From NCBI GenBank assembly GCA_022559985.1, contig JAFJTR010000011.1, positions 372,001 to 436,000 of the forward strand: DNA of 64,000 nucleotides. The letters are read 5' to 3'. Every line of letters starts with the position of its first letter. The stretch's first letter is position 1. Below are positions 11,302 through 21,561 of the stretch, piece after piece. The translations under genes and the position numbers were made by a program. The notes below the pieces were generated by a model. That model was not told where the DNA came from and ran no database searches. It saw only the letters and a list, made by a program, of their open reading frames with translations. This stretch comes from Parastagonospora avenae f. sp. tritici 18332-5. Its lineage: Eukaryota > Ascomycota > Dothideomycetes > Pleosporales > Phaeosphaeriaceae.

Positions 11302-14300
11302 TTACTTATTTGCAGGGGTTTTCGGCATCGAACCTCGCTTTCTTCTCTTCTTTCTGTCTGTCCGTGGTTCTGTTGACTTATCTCGAGTATTCCTCTTCTT
11401 CTTCGAATTTGGCTCGTTCGCTTCTGTACGCGACTCGGTCTCCTCCTGCAGCCCAGCATTCACCTTCCCATCATCGAAAGGGCCATCAAAAGGGTCGTGG
11501 TGCTCGCTAAGCTTGTCCTGGTCAATGTTGTTTTGGAGATGGCGACGAAGAGCCTTGAGCGTTCGAGCCCATGTTCCTTGATCCGGTACTAGTGTAAGAA
11601 GCTCTTTGACTTCTGTCTCTAAATCGGGTGGGGACCACTTCCTCTCCAGCAAATCTGCAAGTTCGTGCCATACAACATCGTCTATATCCGTGACTTCCGC
11701 GTCAAAGACAAGTGCTTCGATAATATCGAGTTTGTCGCCCCACTTCATTTGACAGACAACTGGAGGTACTTGAGCTGATTTCCGTGGCTGTTGGGACGTT
11801 CGCAACGTCGAGCTCTTCGACATTTGGGATGCGGCAGATAATTCTTCCTGGCGGACCGAAGCTGACGACGCAGATGGATCATGCACCTCAACCGCTGATA
11901 CCTCTTGGACGTCTTTGTCTTCGGGCGTTGCAATTTCTTCGTCGTGTTGCGCAGGTGTTAGAACCTCATGTACGTCACGCTTTTGAACAGCCTCTTCCTC
12001 TTGGTCGGTGTCTTCGCCAAGTGTAGGGACTTCCAGCTCCACATCTTGTTCAGCTGTTGCAACATCGTGTCCGTTATCAACGGGTGATGGGACATCGACC
12101 TCGTCGAGTTCCTCGCTTGCCGCCTTCTCTAAAGCTTCGGATGCTGCTTCCACCTGATCGTCATGTTCTTCAGGCGTTGAAATGCCGTCGCCGTTGATAT
12201 CTTCTGATGCTGCTACCTCGTCTTCCTCTTCAGACACTGCAACTTCCTCCTCTTCAGATGGTGCAGTGACCTCTTCGTTGACCTCTTCAGAGTCTACCTC
12301 ATCATCCTCTTCAGGTGACGAAGTGACCTCGTCTGCCTCTTCAGGCACTGCAACCTCGTCAGCATCCTGTTCAGGCGCAACAACATCCTGCCCGAGAGCT
12401 TCCCTAATCGCTGCTTCGGCATTTTTCTTGCCGGGTCTGGTAGACTGACGGCGTTTTTGAGGGGTTGCCGTAGCCGGTGGTTCGTCATCGGTCTCATCCA
12501 CCTCCTCAACTGGGTCGTGTGCTTTGAACCGCTTCGCGCGTGACTTCCGAGGTTTATCTGATGCAACACTCGAATCGAAGTCACCATCAGGGTCCATCTC
12601 GTCAATGTCCAAATCATCGTTGTCCACATAGGCTTCACTTTTCCATGGCCTGCCTCGCTTCTTCCGCGGCTCACTTTCATCCCCTTCAGCTTCACTCTTC
12701 CTTTTCTTTGGCTTCGGCTTGCGATTTGGCGCCGCTGGACGAGTTGGGTCCGGTGTTCTACCTCGCTTGTAGATAGGACGAATGTTGACCCAGGCGTCCC
12801 GCTTCTTCATCTGCGTCCACTTGACTGTGCATTGCAGACGGCTGCGAACTTTGCCCATGAGTTCACAGACCGCAAGCCAGTTGATGTCTGTATTCGCGTA
12901 CTCCGCAACCGATGGTAGTCCCATTTCATCCCGCTCATCTTCGTCTCTCTGTATGACAGTGGTGAGCGCGCTCACAAGCGATTCCTCTTCGGCACGCGTC
13001 CAGCGAGCAGTGTTCCGCTGCTCGCCATACTGTACGTAGTCTTTCCACCGATTGAGGATGTCGGTGGCAGATCGATCGGACATGATCAAGGACATGGTTT
13101 TCCACTGGCTTGGATGTTTTTCCATTAATCCTTTCAGCTCCTCGTCCTCCTCCTCAGTCCAGCCACCGCTTTTAAAGGTATGGTACCGTGCTTGCACGTG
13201 GCTTTTGATGATCTCCGGCTTGCGTCTTAGCTGAGGCTCGGTGTGCAGAATCTCCTGCCAAAACTCCTTGCTTTCAGCTTCCTCTTCGAGCTCCTGTGCA
13301 TCCCATTCGCTCTTCTTGCGTTTGTTCCGTGGGTCATGGCTTGGGTCGGTCCATTGAATGATGGCAACGAGATCGAGTGTACTAAGGTCGTTGCGCTGCT
13401 GGAAGTCTGAAATAGCTCTCCGGAGAACTTCGTCCTCGTCTGGCGTAAATCTGCCGCTAGCTGGCAGCACTGGTGGGTGGTTTAGGTCCCGGTTGTTAGT
13501 CAACTCTCTGTCGGCAGCGTATTTCGATAAGTCTACTGTGCTTTTCCGAGCATAGCGACGAGCTGGCGTGTTTGTGAGGGGCGGCGGCCTCGATTTCCTT
13601 TCTTTTGTGGGCTTTGGTGTCGATTTCTCGGTTGAAGACGCGTTTTGCATGTCATCCTCGTCAGCCAGTGGGTTCTGCTGCATTGGTGGATCCGCATCAG
13701 GTTGATCAGTAGCACCCGAGGCGTCTTGCTCAAGGACTTCAGCGTTTATAGCCTTTGAGTTGCGCTTGCGCTTTTTGGATGCCGGCGGAGTCTGAGCGCC
13801 CTCTTCAGCACCTTTATATGCAGAAGCCTTGTTCGACAAAGATTTCCTGGCCTTCTTGGGCTTCATGCGTATCGATGGAGTCTCAACAATCTCCGGCACA
13901 TGGTCGTCTTCACAATCAGATGGCCTGGCGGAGAGCGGCGGCTTGGACCTCTTGAGCTTTCGCAGTCTGCCCGCCACACTCTGTAGGAGACCTTCCATGT
14001 TTTCGCTCTGCGCGGTCGCATTGTCGCTATCCACAGACTCGTCTCGCGGGCTCTCATGAAGGGCTTGAATCAGTGAACCACGCTTCTTCTTGTTCGTGCG
14101 CTTGATGGGTGTTGGAGCTTCTTCAGCCCCATTAATTACGTCGGCGAAGGACATTGCAGACATATCCTGCCCGCGCGTTGCAGCGGCTTGCTCAGATCCC
14201 GGCGTGGTTGAGAGCGGAGTTGCGTATGTCTTCTTGCGCTTGCGCTTGGTCTCTGGGGCCGAGGCGGGAGGGTTGTTGGCGGGCATAGCCGTGGTATTTT

Positions 14301-15240
14301 CATTGTCGTTCGATGGCGTGCCCTGGCCGAGTACAAAGTTGAGGCTGTTGACCTTAGCAAGCAGCGACTGTTGGCTTTTGCCGCTGTTCTTATTCTGTGT
14401 TGGGCCTTCTTGCAGCGTTGCGGGTATAGCGAAGGAGGACGTTGCGGCAGGGTTGTCGGCGGATGTGGCCGTTCTTTTGTCATTGCCCCAACAGTTTAGG
14501 CATATTTTCAGCAGCACTCCATCGGCTTTTTGCCAGAAGTCACTTTCCGTTTTGTGCGTATTGCACTTTCTGCAGTAGTAATCACTCGTGGCGGCCGTAG
14601 TATCCCGACGTGATCCCTGTTCCTTCCATTTAGCTTGCAATTTTGCCTTCCTACACTTCTCGCAGAATCGAGATTTGGTATTTGAAATGGGTTCGACGCA
14701 TTTTTCACAGTTACGGTCCTTCCACTCGGACATTTCCCGAGGCTTCGACGGCGTGCCCTGGCCGAGTACAGAGTTGAGGCCGTTGACCTCAGCAAGCAGC
14801 GATTGCCGACTTTTCCCGCTCTTCTTCTTCGTCGTCGTTTGTGTTGGGCCCTCTTCTAGTGTTGCGGGTATAGCGAAGGAGGACGTTGCTGCGGGCGTTA
14901 TAGGCGGGCGAGGGGAGGCTGGCGCAAGCTGTGAATCAGGCACCTCGACCTCACTTTGCGGCTGTGGGGCGCCTTCATCGCCTTTGGATTGTGACGCCGC
15001 GGGGTCTTCACAGGCGGGAGTGAGCGACAAGGGATTGAGGACAGCTGCGGATGGCGGCGAGCAGGGTATGGTTTGCTGACTCAGTGCGGGGGGTTGTGTC
15101 GTCAAATCGATGGGCTGCTCCTCCCCTGAGCCGTCTGCGCTGTCGTCCGGCGTCGGGCTCCTGCCTCTGGCGTCGCTCGTGGCATGCTCAGCACGAGCTT
15201 CTTCTTCGACGAGCTGCTGAGAAGCTAAGAAGTCGTCCAT
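11302..15240 (-). CDS. Reb1/TTF1-like Myb (SANT) DNA-binding protein
   Basis: A 1312-residue nuclear protein from one exon. About residues 600-800 form a block of Myb/SANT repeats. Helix starts are visible at FTPDEDEVLRRA, GGWTEEEDEELKGL and ARWTRAEEESLV, with tryptophans at the expected spacing. This arrangement is like the Reb1/TTF1 family, which binds rDNA terminators and promoter sites and stops RNA polymerase I. A cysteine-rich segment at about 175-253 (CEKC, FCEKC, YYCRKC, CLNCW) looks like paired zinc knuckles. It is flanked by two copies of one segment (PAATSSFAIPATL...LGQGTPS). Residues about 940-1110 are acidic with repeated (V/A)-SEEE-DEV units. The C-terminus is strongly basic. 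Clear ATG at 15240. The Reb1 assignment is by domain layout; another multi-Myb factor is possible. Confidence 0.8.
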   Translation of the reverse strand: MDDFLASQQLVEEEARAEHATSDARGRSPTPDDSADGSGEEQPIDLTTQPPALSQQTIPCSPPSAAVLNPLSLTPACEDPAASQSKGDEGAPQPQSEVEVPDSQLAPASPRPPITPAATSSFAIPATLEEGPTQTTTKKKSGKSRQSLLAEVNGLNSVLGQGTPSKPREMSEWKDRNCEKCVEPISNTKSRFCEKCRKAKLQAKWKEQGSRRDTTAATSDYYCRKCNTHKTESDFWQKADGVLLKICLNCWGNDKRTATSADNPAATSSFAIPATLQEGPTQNKNSGKSQQSLLAKVNSLNFVLGQGTPSNDNENTTAMPANNPPASAPETKRKRKKTYATPLSTTPGSEQAAATRGQDMSAMSFADVINGAEEAPTPIKRTNKKKRGSLIQALHESPRDESVDSDNATAQSENMEGLLQSVAGRLRKLKRSKPPLSARPSDCEDDHVPEIVETPSIRMKPKKARKSLSNKASAYKGAEEGAQTPPASKKRKRNSKAINAEVLEQDASGATDQPDADPPMQQNPLADEDDMQNASSTEKSTPKPTKERKSRPPPLTNTPARRYARKSTVDLSKYAADRELTNNRDLNHPPVLPASGRFTPDEDEVLRRAISDFQQRNDLSTLDLVAIIQWTDPSHDPRNKRKKSEWDAQELEEEAESKEFWQEILHTEPQLRRKPEIIKSHVQARYHTFKSGGWTEEEDEELKGLMEKHPSQWKTMSLIMSDRSATDILNRWKDYVQYGEQRNTARWTRAEEESLVSALTTVIQRDEDERDEMGLPSVAEYANTDINWLAVCELMGKVRSRLQCTVKWTQMKKRDAWVNIRPIYKRGRTPDPTRPAAPNRKPKPKKRKSEAEGDESEPRKKRGRPWKSEAYVDNDDLDIDEMDPDGDFDSSVASDKPRKSRAKRFKAHDPVEEVDETDDEPPATATPQKRRQSTRPGKKNAEAAIREALGQDVVAPEQDADEVAVPEEADEVTSSPEEDDEVDSEEVNEEVTAPSEEEEVAVSEEEDEVAASEDINGDGISTPEEHDDQVEAASEALEKAASEELDEVDVPSPVDNGHDVATAEQDVELEVPTLGEDTDQEEEAVQKRDVHEVLTPAQHDEEIATPEDKDVQEVSAVEVHDPSASSASVRQEELSAASQMSKSSTLRTSQQPRKSAQVPPVVCQMKWGDKLDIIEALVFDAEVTDIDDVVWHELADLLERKWSPPDLETEVKELLTLVPDQGTWARTLKALRRHLQNNIDQDKLSEHHDPFDGPFDDGKVNAGLQEETESRTEANEPNSKKKRNTRDKSTEPRTDRKKRRKRGSMPKTPANK
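14309..14895 (-). repeat. In-gene direct repeat flanking the zinc-knuckle segment
   Basis: Two direct copies of about 145-150 bp, at 14743-14895 and 14309-14452, lie in the Myb gene. They share long identical blocks (for example GGGTATAGCGAAGGAGGACG and CGTGCCCTGGCCGAGTACA). Both encode PAATSSFAIPATL, the linker GPTQ, a Lys/Ser stretch, QSLLA-V-N-LN and VLGQGTPS. The zinc-knuckle coding sequence sits between them, so a duplication of the flanking segment or insertion of the cysteine block is implied. Confidence 0.85.
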
Positions 15241-16007
15241 TGTGGGGGCTGCCGCACCAATGCGTTAGCAACGTTCAGCTTTGAGTGTTGCGGTGTTCAT
15301 AGTGCGCGGGGAAACACATGCAGCTCAACATGACGTTGTATATACTCACTGTAACGGGGCTTGTACTTATCATCCGGGGAACTTTGCGGGAGACACGTAC
15401 GGGCTTGTGAGTCTGAGCCTGGTACTGGTTGCGACGAGCTCTGGCCCATGTTAAGGCTTCAATCGTGCAGCATTCTCGAATTTTTATCTCGTTTTCCCTC
15501 AAAGAGCAAAACTAGCAGTTGAGGCTCAATTGGGACCGTCATGCTACGACGACAGGTCGTCGCAATTGTGATTCGTGGGCGCGATCGAACGCGTCGGGGA
15601 GACGCTAGCGCGATAAGGCCCGATTCAGTTTAGTCACTTTATACTCTACGTTTGTCCCGACCTCACACATCAGACGACTCGTTTCGACCTGCTTCAGCTA
15701 GTTAAAGATACTGCTTAGTCTTATGGTTTTTGGTATTTCTGCCTTATGCAAATCTTCAGAGTGGGTTCACAATATGGAGAACTGATTGTGCGTCGCCATC
15801 GTCGTACTGCATGGAGGCTATCAGCGACGAAGGAAAATAGACAGAGACTTCCTGATCGGATATCCTGAAATCATGCACAGTATCGCTAGGTTTGGGTTGC
15901 GACCGTGAGGCCCTGTGAATAGCCCCAAGCACCCTGGTTGCGTTTTGTCATAGTTGAAAACATGCAGTAAATTCAGCTGTATCAACTGTGCGTGCTGCAT
16001 ACCACAT
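15241..16007. other. Intergenic region, no gene seen
   Basis: Upstream of the Myb gene and downstream of the F-box-like gene. No supported coding sequence or RNA gene. Probably contains the promoter of the Myb gene. Confidence 0.5.
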
Positions 16008-16598
16008 CTAGCCGCCTGATGGGATCTTTCGAAGAATCATAACACCGCTCCACCCTATCTTCCACCTGGTCGCATCTTTGACTTGGCACTCCATCTTCCA
16101 GCCAGCCAACTTGTCCCCGCCCACCGTCACTCTTCTTATCTCATCAAGCATCCGTCTTTTCAGGCCAGGTAACAATACGCTGGGACATGTTGTGGAATTC
16201 CAGGCAATCTCGAAGATTATCACGCGCAAGGCGGGCATATCGTCAAAGACCTTTGGGCAATGCAAAGTCACTCCATCGCTGCCTATGGTGTTCAACACGA
16301 AGTCGGGCGTATCAGGCTTTTGAACTTGTCTCCGAATAACTACTCTCTTCGCCCTCTGTCGAAATTGAGCGTATTGTGGAGAGTCGGGGAAAAGAGCACA
16401 AGCAGTGGGGGGGATGACGACCGTCGTGCGTGGCAGTCGTAGATAGAATGCCTCCAGCGTCTCGTTCCGGAATTGCCGGCTTGCCAAAAGGAGGCCGATG
16501 TGTCTTTCCCAGCCTTCTTCTACCAATGTCACATGGTCAGGGAGGACGTTGAAGTAGATGATGTCTCTGAGTTCACGGGGCAAGCTGAAGAAGTGCAT
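16008..16598 (-). CDS. F-box-like (2EXR-type) protein
   Basis: A single-exon gene for a 196-residue protein. It starts MHFFSLPRELRDIIYFNVLP, the short hydrophobic N-terminal motif (LPxELRxxIY) of the fungal F-box-like/2EXR group. A typical 'recall other members' pattern follows: LLLASRQFRNETLEAFYLRLPRT. These proteins are lineage-expanded in fungi. Some may be adaptors for ubiquitin ligases, but most have no known role. The open frame continues upstream to a GTG at 16694. The first ATG is at 16598 and places the motif at the N-terminus, as in relatives. It is intact, unlike several members at 47-60 kb, and stands alone. Confidence 0.7.
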   Translation of the reverse strand: MHFFSLPRELRDIIYFNVLPDHVTLVEEGWERHIGLLLASRQFRNETLEAFYLRLPRTTVVIPPTACALFPDSPQYAQFRQRAKRVVIRRQVQKPDTPDFVLNTIGSDGVTLHCPKVFDDMPALRVIIFEIAWNSTTCPSVLLPGLKRRMLDEIRRVTVGGDKLAGWKMECQVKDATRWKIGWSGVMILRKIPSGG

Positions 16599-17060
16599 AG
16601 TGTAGCTATAAATGAAAGATGAATGCTGTTTGACAAACACGCGTGAATTTCTTTGAGAAGGCGTATCGTAGTCGTTTCCGTGTAAGGAAGCCACGAGCTT
16701 CGATGTAAGACGTCACACCTGTAAGTTACCTCGGAACAACTTAAGCTAGCGTCAGTGTACCACAACACTAGCAACGATTATCTTCCACCACGTCTATCTC
16801 ACACATATTTGCGAGACACTTGATATACTTTCAAGAACTCTGGAATCAACTGCGTCCCGTGATGCTCATGCTCCATGATCTTTGCAGCGCCGGTGAGGAC
16901 GAGAAGCATGATGCCAGTTGAAGCTACTTACCCCACCTTCCGCGACTACCAAGCATTCACCCCCCAGGGTTGTTTCCTCAGCCACACCTTTTGACACTTC
17001 TCCACTATCGTTTGGTACTACAAAAAGCCAGCACCTTTATCTTCTACTAATCATTTGAAA
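16599..17060. promoter_or_regulatory. Shared divergent promoter region
   Basis: A 462 bp gap between the starts of the F-box-like gene (minus) and the acetyltransferase gene (plus). No coding sequence is supported. Both promoters must lie here. Confidence 0.45.
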
Positions 17061-17783
17061 ATGGCTATTGCATTCATCCGACCCTACGACCCATCGCGCG
17101 ACTTCACCAACGGTCTCCACGTGGTATAGCCCCTTGTTGTTTCCACCCTAACATCACATCTCACAATGCCTCCATAGTTCTTCACCACCATAGACACAGG
17201 CTTAGACTATGAGCCAGCGCGTACCATCGGCAGCCATATATGGTACAAGCCATATGTCAGCGTGACACCCGACACATGCTTCGTATTGGACGACGGCACC
17301 GGGCGCGTAGTGGGATACTGCATTGGTACAGCAGATACCACGACTTTTGCCCAGCGCTGGCGAGAAAAGTTTGTGCCGCTTGTAGATCCAGCGCTGGTAC
17401 CACGGCCCGAAGTGCGATCTGAAGACCCGCTCATGGAGAAAGACGACATCAAAGGGTTCCGGGAAGCGGTGTACAAGGCGCATTGTAGTATGCTGCAGCC
17501 GTGGCCAGAGAGTTTGGAAGCTTACCCGGCGCATTTGCACATTGAAATTCTCTCGGAGTTTCAGAGACAAGGGCATGGGAAGGCTTTGATCACGGCTTTC
17601 TCAGACGCGGTGAAGATTCGGGGTGCAAAGGGTGTGCACCTGGATATGGTGCAGCACAATACGAATGGGCGGGCGTTTTACGAACGTGTTGGCTTCGAGC
17701 TTTGCTCTCAAATTCTGGATGGCGGGGAAAGTGAGCAGACGGGAGTGAACGGGATTGTGGTGACATTGGTGAAATCGTTGTGA
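17061..17783 (+). CDS. GNAT-family N-acetyltransferase
   Basis: A 222-residue acetyltransferase in two exons, 17061-17123 and 17178-17783, with a 54 bp intron. The protein begins MAIAFIRPYDPSRDF. Acetyl-CoA binding motif A is clear: LHIEILSEFQRQGHGKALI, with the Q/R-x-x-G-x-G/A signature. The next strand and helix (GVHLDMVQHNTNGRAFYERVGFEL) are the usual motif B, ending in the common YxxxGF. An intact catalytic core is present. Substrate is unknown: fungal GNATs of this type act on small amines, amino acids or histones. The donor could also be read three bases earlier, changing one residue. Confidence 0.85.
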
Positions 17784-17918
17784 TGTGTTGGAGTAATTGC
17801 AAAGTGCTCCGGATAACAAATAGATTCATCAAGTACGAGGAGCGCTCAGACAAGTGGTATCACTGAACGCAGCGCTGCCAAGTCGTGAACCTCAGGAGGG
17901 AAGAAGCACCAGGGCAGC

Positions 17919-18669
17919 TCAGAAATCCATGAGCTCCTCCTCTGTGAAGGTGTACTCTACATCCCATTCAGCATCCCCTGCTTCTTCTTTTTTCCTCTCC
18001 TCCTCTATGGCCAGGCCCTCTGTGAGAGCCGCATCCTTTCGAGACAAGAGATATCCAGTACGAGAGTTCAACCCTGGCGCACCGCGCTGTAGCCTGCTTC
18101 GCTCATCCAATCGCGAAGAGCCTATGCTGTGTGTCGAAGTGGTGTTGCCAGAACCACTGCCAGCACCACTAACACCGCTTTGAGCGTACGCATCGAAGCT
18201 CATCCCTGATGCACTCCGATGTACCCCTCTACGCTCACCCAGTCGCGAACAATATCCCAAACCTCCATGGCGTGTCGATGTACTGCTGACAGAACCCCTG
18301 CCCGCAGCACTATCAACACTGCCATGAGTAGACATATTGCTAACAGAACTGCTGCCAACAACCTCACCTACAGGCCGGGTGTGGAACCGCGCCTCGTACC
18401 CGACGACCCAGGCCCTTGACCTCTCTGCTCCCTGAGTGGTCGCGACCTGCTGGTCCAGCGTCAGGTCGAGCCAGCCATGCTCCTCGAGCCAATTGGCCAC
18501 CCACACGTCTTTGCGGCACTGAAGGTACCGCTCTAGCTCCTCGTCCGTTGGTTCTAGCTCTAGTCAGCGCAGACTCCGAAGCCCAGCGTGTGTACGTACG
18601 ATTTGAGCTAACGCTCATCTCCCCCATTTTTTTCGTGATGTCTCGATCAGGCTCGTTATTTCCTGCCAT
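17919..18669 (-). CDS. Protein of unknown function, Ser/Gly-rich C-terminal half
   Basis: A 236-residue protein in two exons, 18669-18600 and 18559-17919. The 40 bp intron starts GTACGT. A second acceptor 14 bases further inside would also keep frame if one residue set is dropped, so the exon edge is uncertain. After MAGNNEPDRDITKKMGEMS the segment DEELERYLQCRKDVWVANWLEEHGWLDL looks like a compact helical pair. Residues about 90-190 are low complexity (Ser, Gly, Thr, Asn) with scattered Arg. The end is acidic (EEERKKEEAGDAEWDVEY). I do not recognise the family. The splicing and the conserved-looking N-terminal block argue that it is real. Confidence 0.65.
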
Positions 18670-19081
18670 TTTGCAGTGTGCGTGTGTGTTGAGTGACGGG
18701 TGGAGGGTGGTCGCGCAACGACCTTAGATACAGTCTCTAGCGGCGGCACGTGCCCACAGCGTCTGCGTCAGTTCACTTCACCGTCATCGATCACCGTATT
18801 CTGCATTGTCACTGGATTGAGGATGAGAGCAGGGTAGCGGAAAGAGGTGCAGATCGAAGGGCAGAAGGAGCGAAGTGAGGCCAAGACTTGGAATAGCAGG
18901 AGACGAGGAGATAGATGTTGGGTTATCATTCCGTAAATATGCTCAAGACAGGAGCAATAAAAGTACCAGTGAACATGCCGCTAGAATTCATAAGAAACGC
19001 CTACCCTACACTCAATGTCTCCCTGTACAGAAACGCATGAAAATGCCATTGATCCTAAGTCGAATACAAAGAATCGAAGTC
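18670..19081. other. Intergenic region, no gene seen
   Basis: About 410 bp upstream of the unknown gene and downstream of the App1-like gene. The open frame running out of the neighbouring gene on the plus strand is an antisense shadow. Nothing else is supported. Confidence 0.45.
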
Positions 19082-20715
19082 TTACATGACCATAGCCATC
19101 GCCGCAACGAGTGCAACGACGAAACTGACGGTCGCACTGCCCTCCAGCTTACCACCAGCGCTGCCAAGCCTGAACTTTCCGTCCGTCTGGCGGTCGAAAG
19201 TGACGTTCTGCTGAATCGTCTCGTTCAAGCACTGACCGTTGGCAATGTCCAAACCAGCCAAGTCATTCGGCTCGCGGAAAAACATGTAGCTCTTAGTGTT
19301 CAAGCCCTTGAAGCCCTCAGTGTTATATGGGAACCACATGGTGGAGTCGGTCGCGGAAGTGTTGCGCAAGAAGATACACTGGACTTGGTTGGGGTAGGTG
19401 TGTGCGAGTTGGGGGTAGTCCTTCATGACGTCGCTGTTCGAAGTGTCGGCGACAAGCACAAACTTTCGCTGCGGGAAAGTCTCGAAGACCTTGGTGAGGA
19501 GGTACATGCGGATAGAAAGGGTGGCTTTCACGTCGGAGAAGTTGAGCGGGCGAGTGTCGAAGGAGCCGCCGGGGTAGGTCTTGTAAATGAAGTCCATGTA
19601 ATTGCGGGTGGCTTGTTCGGGGGTGGTGGTCAGATAGTGAAAGTGCGTGCTGTTAGGTAGAGTACGTGACCAGTTGGCGTAGATCTCTGGCATGTTCTCC
19701 CACTGGACAAACGGGCGTGCGAAGGAGTTCAAGAGACCCTCCTTGGGATCGTAAATCTTGGTGACACGTAGAATGTCGTCAATGTCGGAGACAAAGGTGA
19801 TACCTTGAGTAGGTACAAGGAAGGCAGTGGCGTTTCCGGACAAGGTGCCATTGGTGTAGACGTTCAGGCGCTGCACATTGTTGGTCTCGTTGCCGGGGAG
19901 AAGGCCGTTTTGCTGGATGGGGACAAAGACGTCGAAGTCACCCTGATCGGTCGTCTCGTAAGGCAGAGTCAAGTTCTGTGTACCTCCTGGTGCCTGGATG
20001 GAGTTGCCGCCGCCTGGCTCGCCGTCTCCGCCTTGCATTGGCGCTGGCTCCAGAGACATGGAGACATTCTGATCTCCCTGCTGAACAATGTAGATGGAGC
20101 GCGTGAGGTTGCGAGCCTGCGCTTGTCCCGCCGCATCGAGCTTATCGACCGAAGTGCCAATCAGAAAGTCGTTCGCGAGGTCATCAACCTTGTCCTGGGA
20201 GATATCCGGGAACTTGTAGACATTGCCGTGGAATCGAACGTTCCATCCCTTGTCGGTCCAGTTGGCATAAGGAGGGATGTTGAGGACTTCGGTGGGCTTC
20301 GCAGCCAGCTCGTCACCGATACCAAGCTCAGAGAGCACTTTGGTGCCAGTGGGGAGGTTTTCGAACCAGCCAGGTACGCCTAGTCACGCTATTAGCACAC
20401 AAGCCTTTCCAAGCACATGGTGGTGTCTTGGTGTGTCTACGCACCCTCAGTGAAGAAGCTTGGCAGGGCCGATCCAATGACACTCTCCCACGACTTTGCT
20501 ACACCTCCGACACCGCTCTTGATGTCGTCGATGATGTCCTTCTTCTGCAGGTAGCTGTGGCGGCTGTCGAAGCGGATCGCGGCGGGTGTGACAATTGGAG
20601 CGCGAACTTCGACCTGCGCAGGAGCCGGAGTGGGCTCTGGTATCGCGACAGCACTAGCAAAACCCAATGCAGCGCTCAGCAGCATCCAGCGCTGCGACGA
20701 ATGTGTGCGTGCCAT
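19082..20715 (-). CDS. Secreted, GPI-anchored App1-type phosphatase-domain protein
   Basis: A 522-residue protein in two exons, 20715-20445 and 20379-19082 (64 bp intron). A signal peptide (MARTHSSQRWMLLSAALGFASAVA) starts it. A C-terminal Ser/Gly stretch followed by VSFVVALVAAMAMVM fits a GPI-anchor signal. The middle has a DUF2183/App1 catalytic-type domain: GITFVSDIDDILRVTKIYDPKEGLLNSF, then WENMPEIYANW and FHYLTTTPEQATRNYMDFI. In yeast App1 this domain is a Mg-dependent phosphatidate phosphatase using a DxDx(T/V) motif. Here the motif reads DIDDI, at about residues 289-293, so the last position is Ile. At least ten N-glycosylation sites agree with secretion. The frame upstream of 20715 opens only with a TTG, so the ATG at 20715 is used. 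Confidence 0.85.
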
Positions 20716-21561
20716 GTTGCAGATATCTCGCCGGGTGAAGAAGAAGTAAACAGGGGCTAGACGCGTCGGATCGCGTCTCCTCGACTGCAATTACAACGGC
20801 AGACTGAGGAAGTAGGATACAGGAAAGGAGATGCAAGTAAGAGGGAGAGTGGAATGCTGCGCCACTTAATGGCGATAATTCCCGCCAGCAGGTTTCAATC
20901 TAGTTGTTGGTTGTTTGGGGCTGTACCTGGCAGTGCCACCCCTGTCGAATGATGTCATCTGCTTCTTCGGACTTCCCATTTCCCGATATGGTTAGGAGGA
21001 AACGAGAACCCCATATTTGAATCTATCCATCCCGGCACAGGTCTCTTCGACCTGCACAGAAAACACCGCAACTGACATTGCAGGTCTTTGTGTCTTTCGG
21101 ACTGAGCAGTCGACATTGTAGTACTACTCTATTAGCGACTGAAGACCTTGCGAAGGAAGGAGCACCCGCGGCACTATCCCGATTTCAGCATCTCGGAGCT
21201 TGCTCCGGCCGCCATCGCCATCGCAACTGCCCGTTAGACTACACCTTCACACCACACTGCCGCGCAATTGCTACCAGGTTTGTACGCTGCGCCACGACTG
21301 GACGTCTCCGCCGATGCAAGCCGCATCACATCTTCGTATTACTTTGGCTGCGTCACACGGCCGAGCGTTAGGGCTGAGCAGCGAACTAATCGAACTAGCT
21401 ACTGGATGTAGCGAAAGCACCACTTCATGGAGAAACATCTACGACAGACGCATACGTTTATCCTCATCTGTTGGCTTGTTTCTGTCCGCTTTCTTGCATC
21501 GTTACTCATTGAATTCAATATTTATGCGTTGCTATCCATTCTCCAGCTCTGCCCACCAAGG
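20716..21561. other. Gene-poor region, no gene seen
   Basis: Upstream of the App1-like gene. Several short plus-strand frames overlap here but lack start context and any family resemblance. I see nothing further. Confidence 0.45.
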
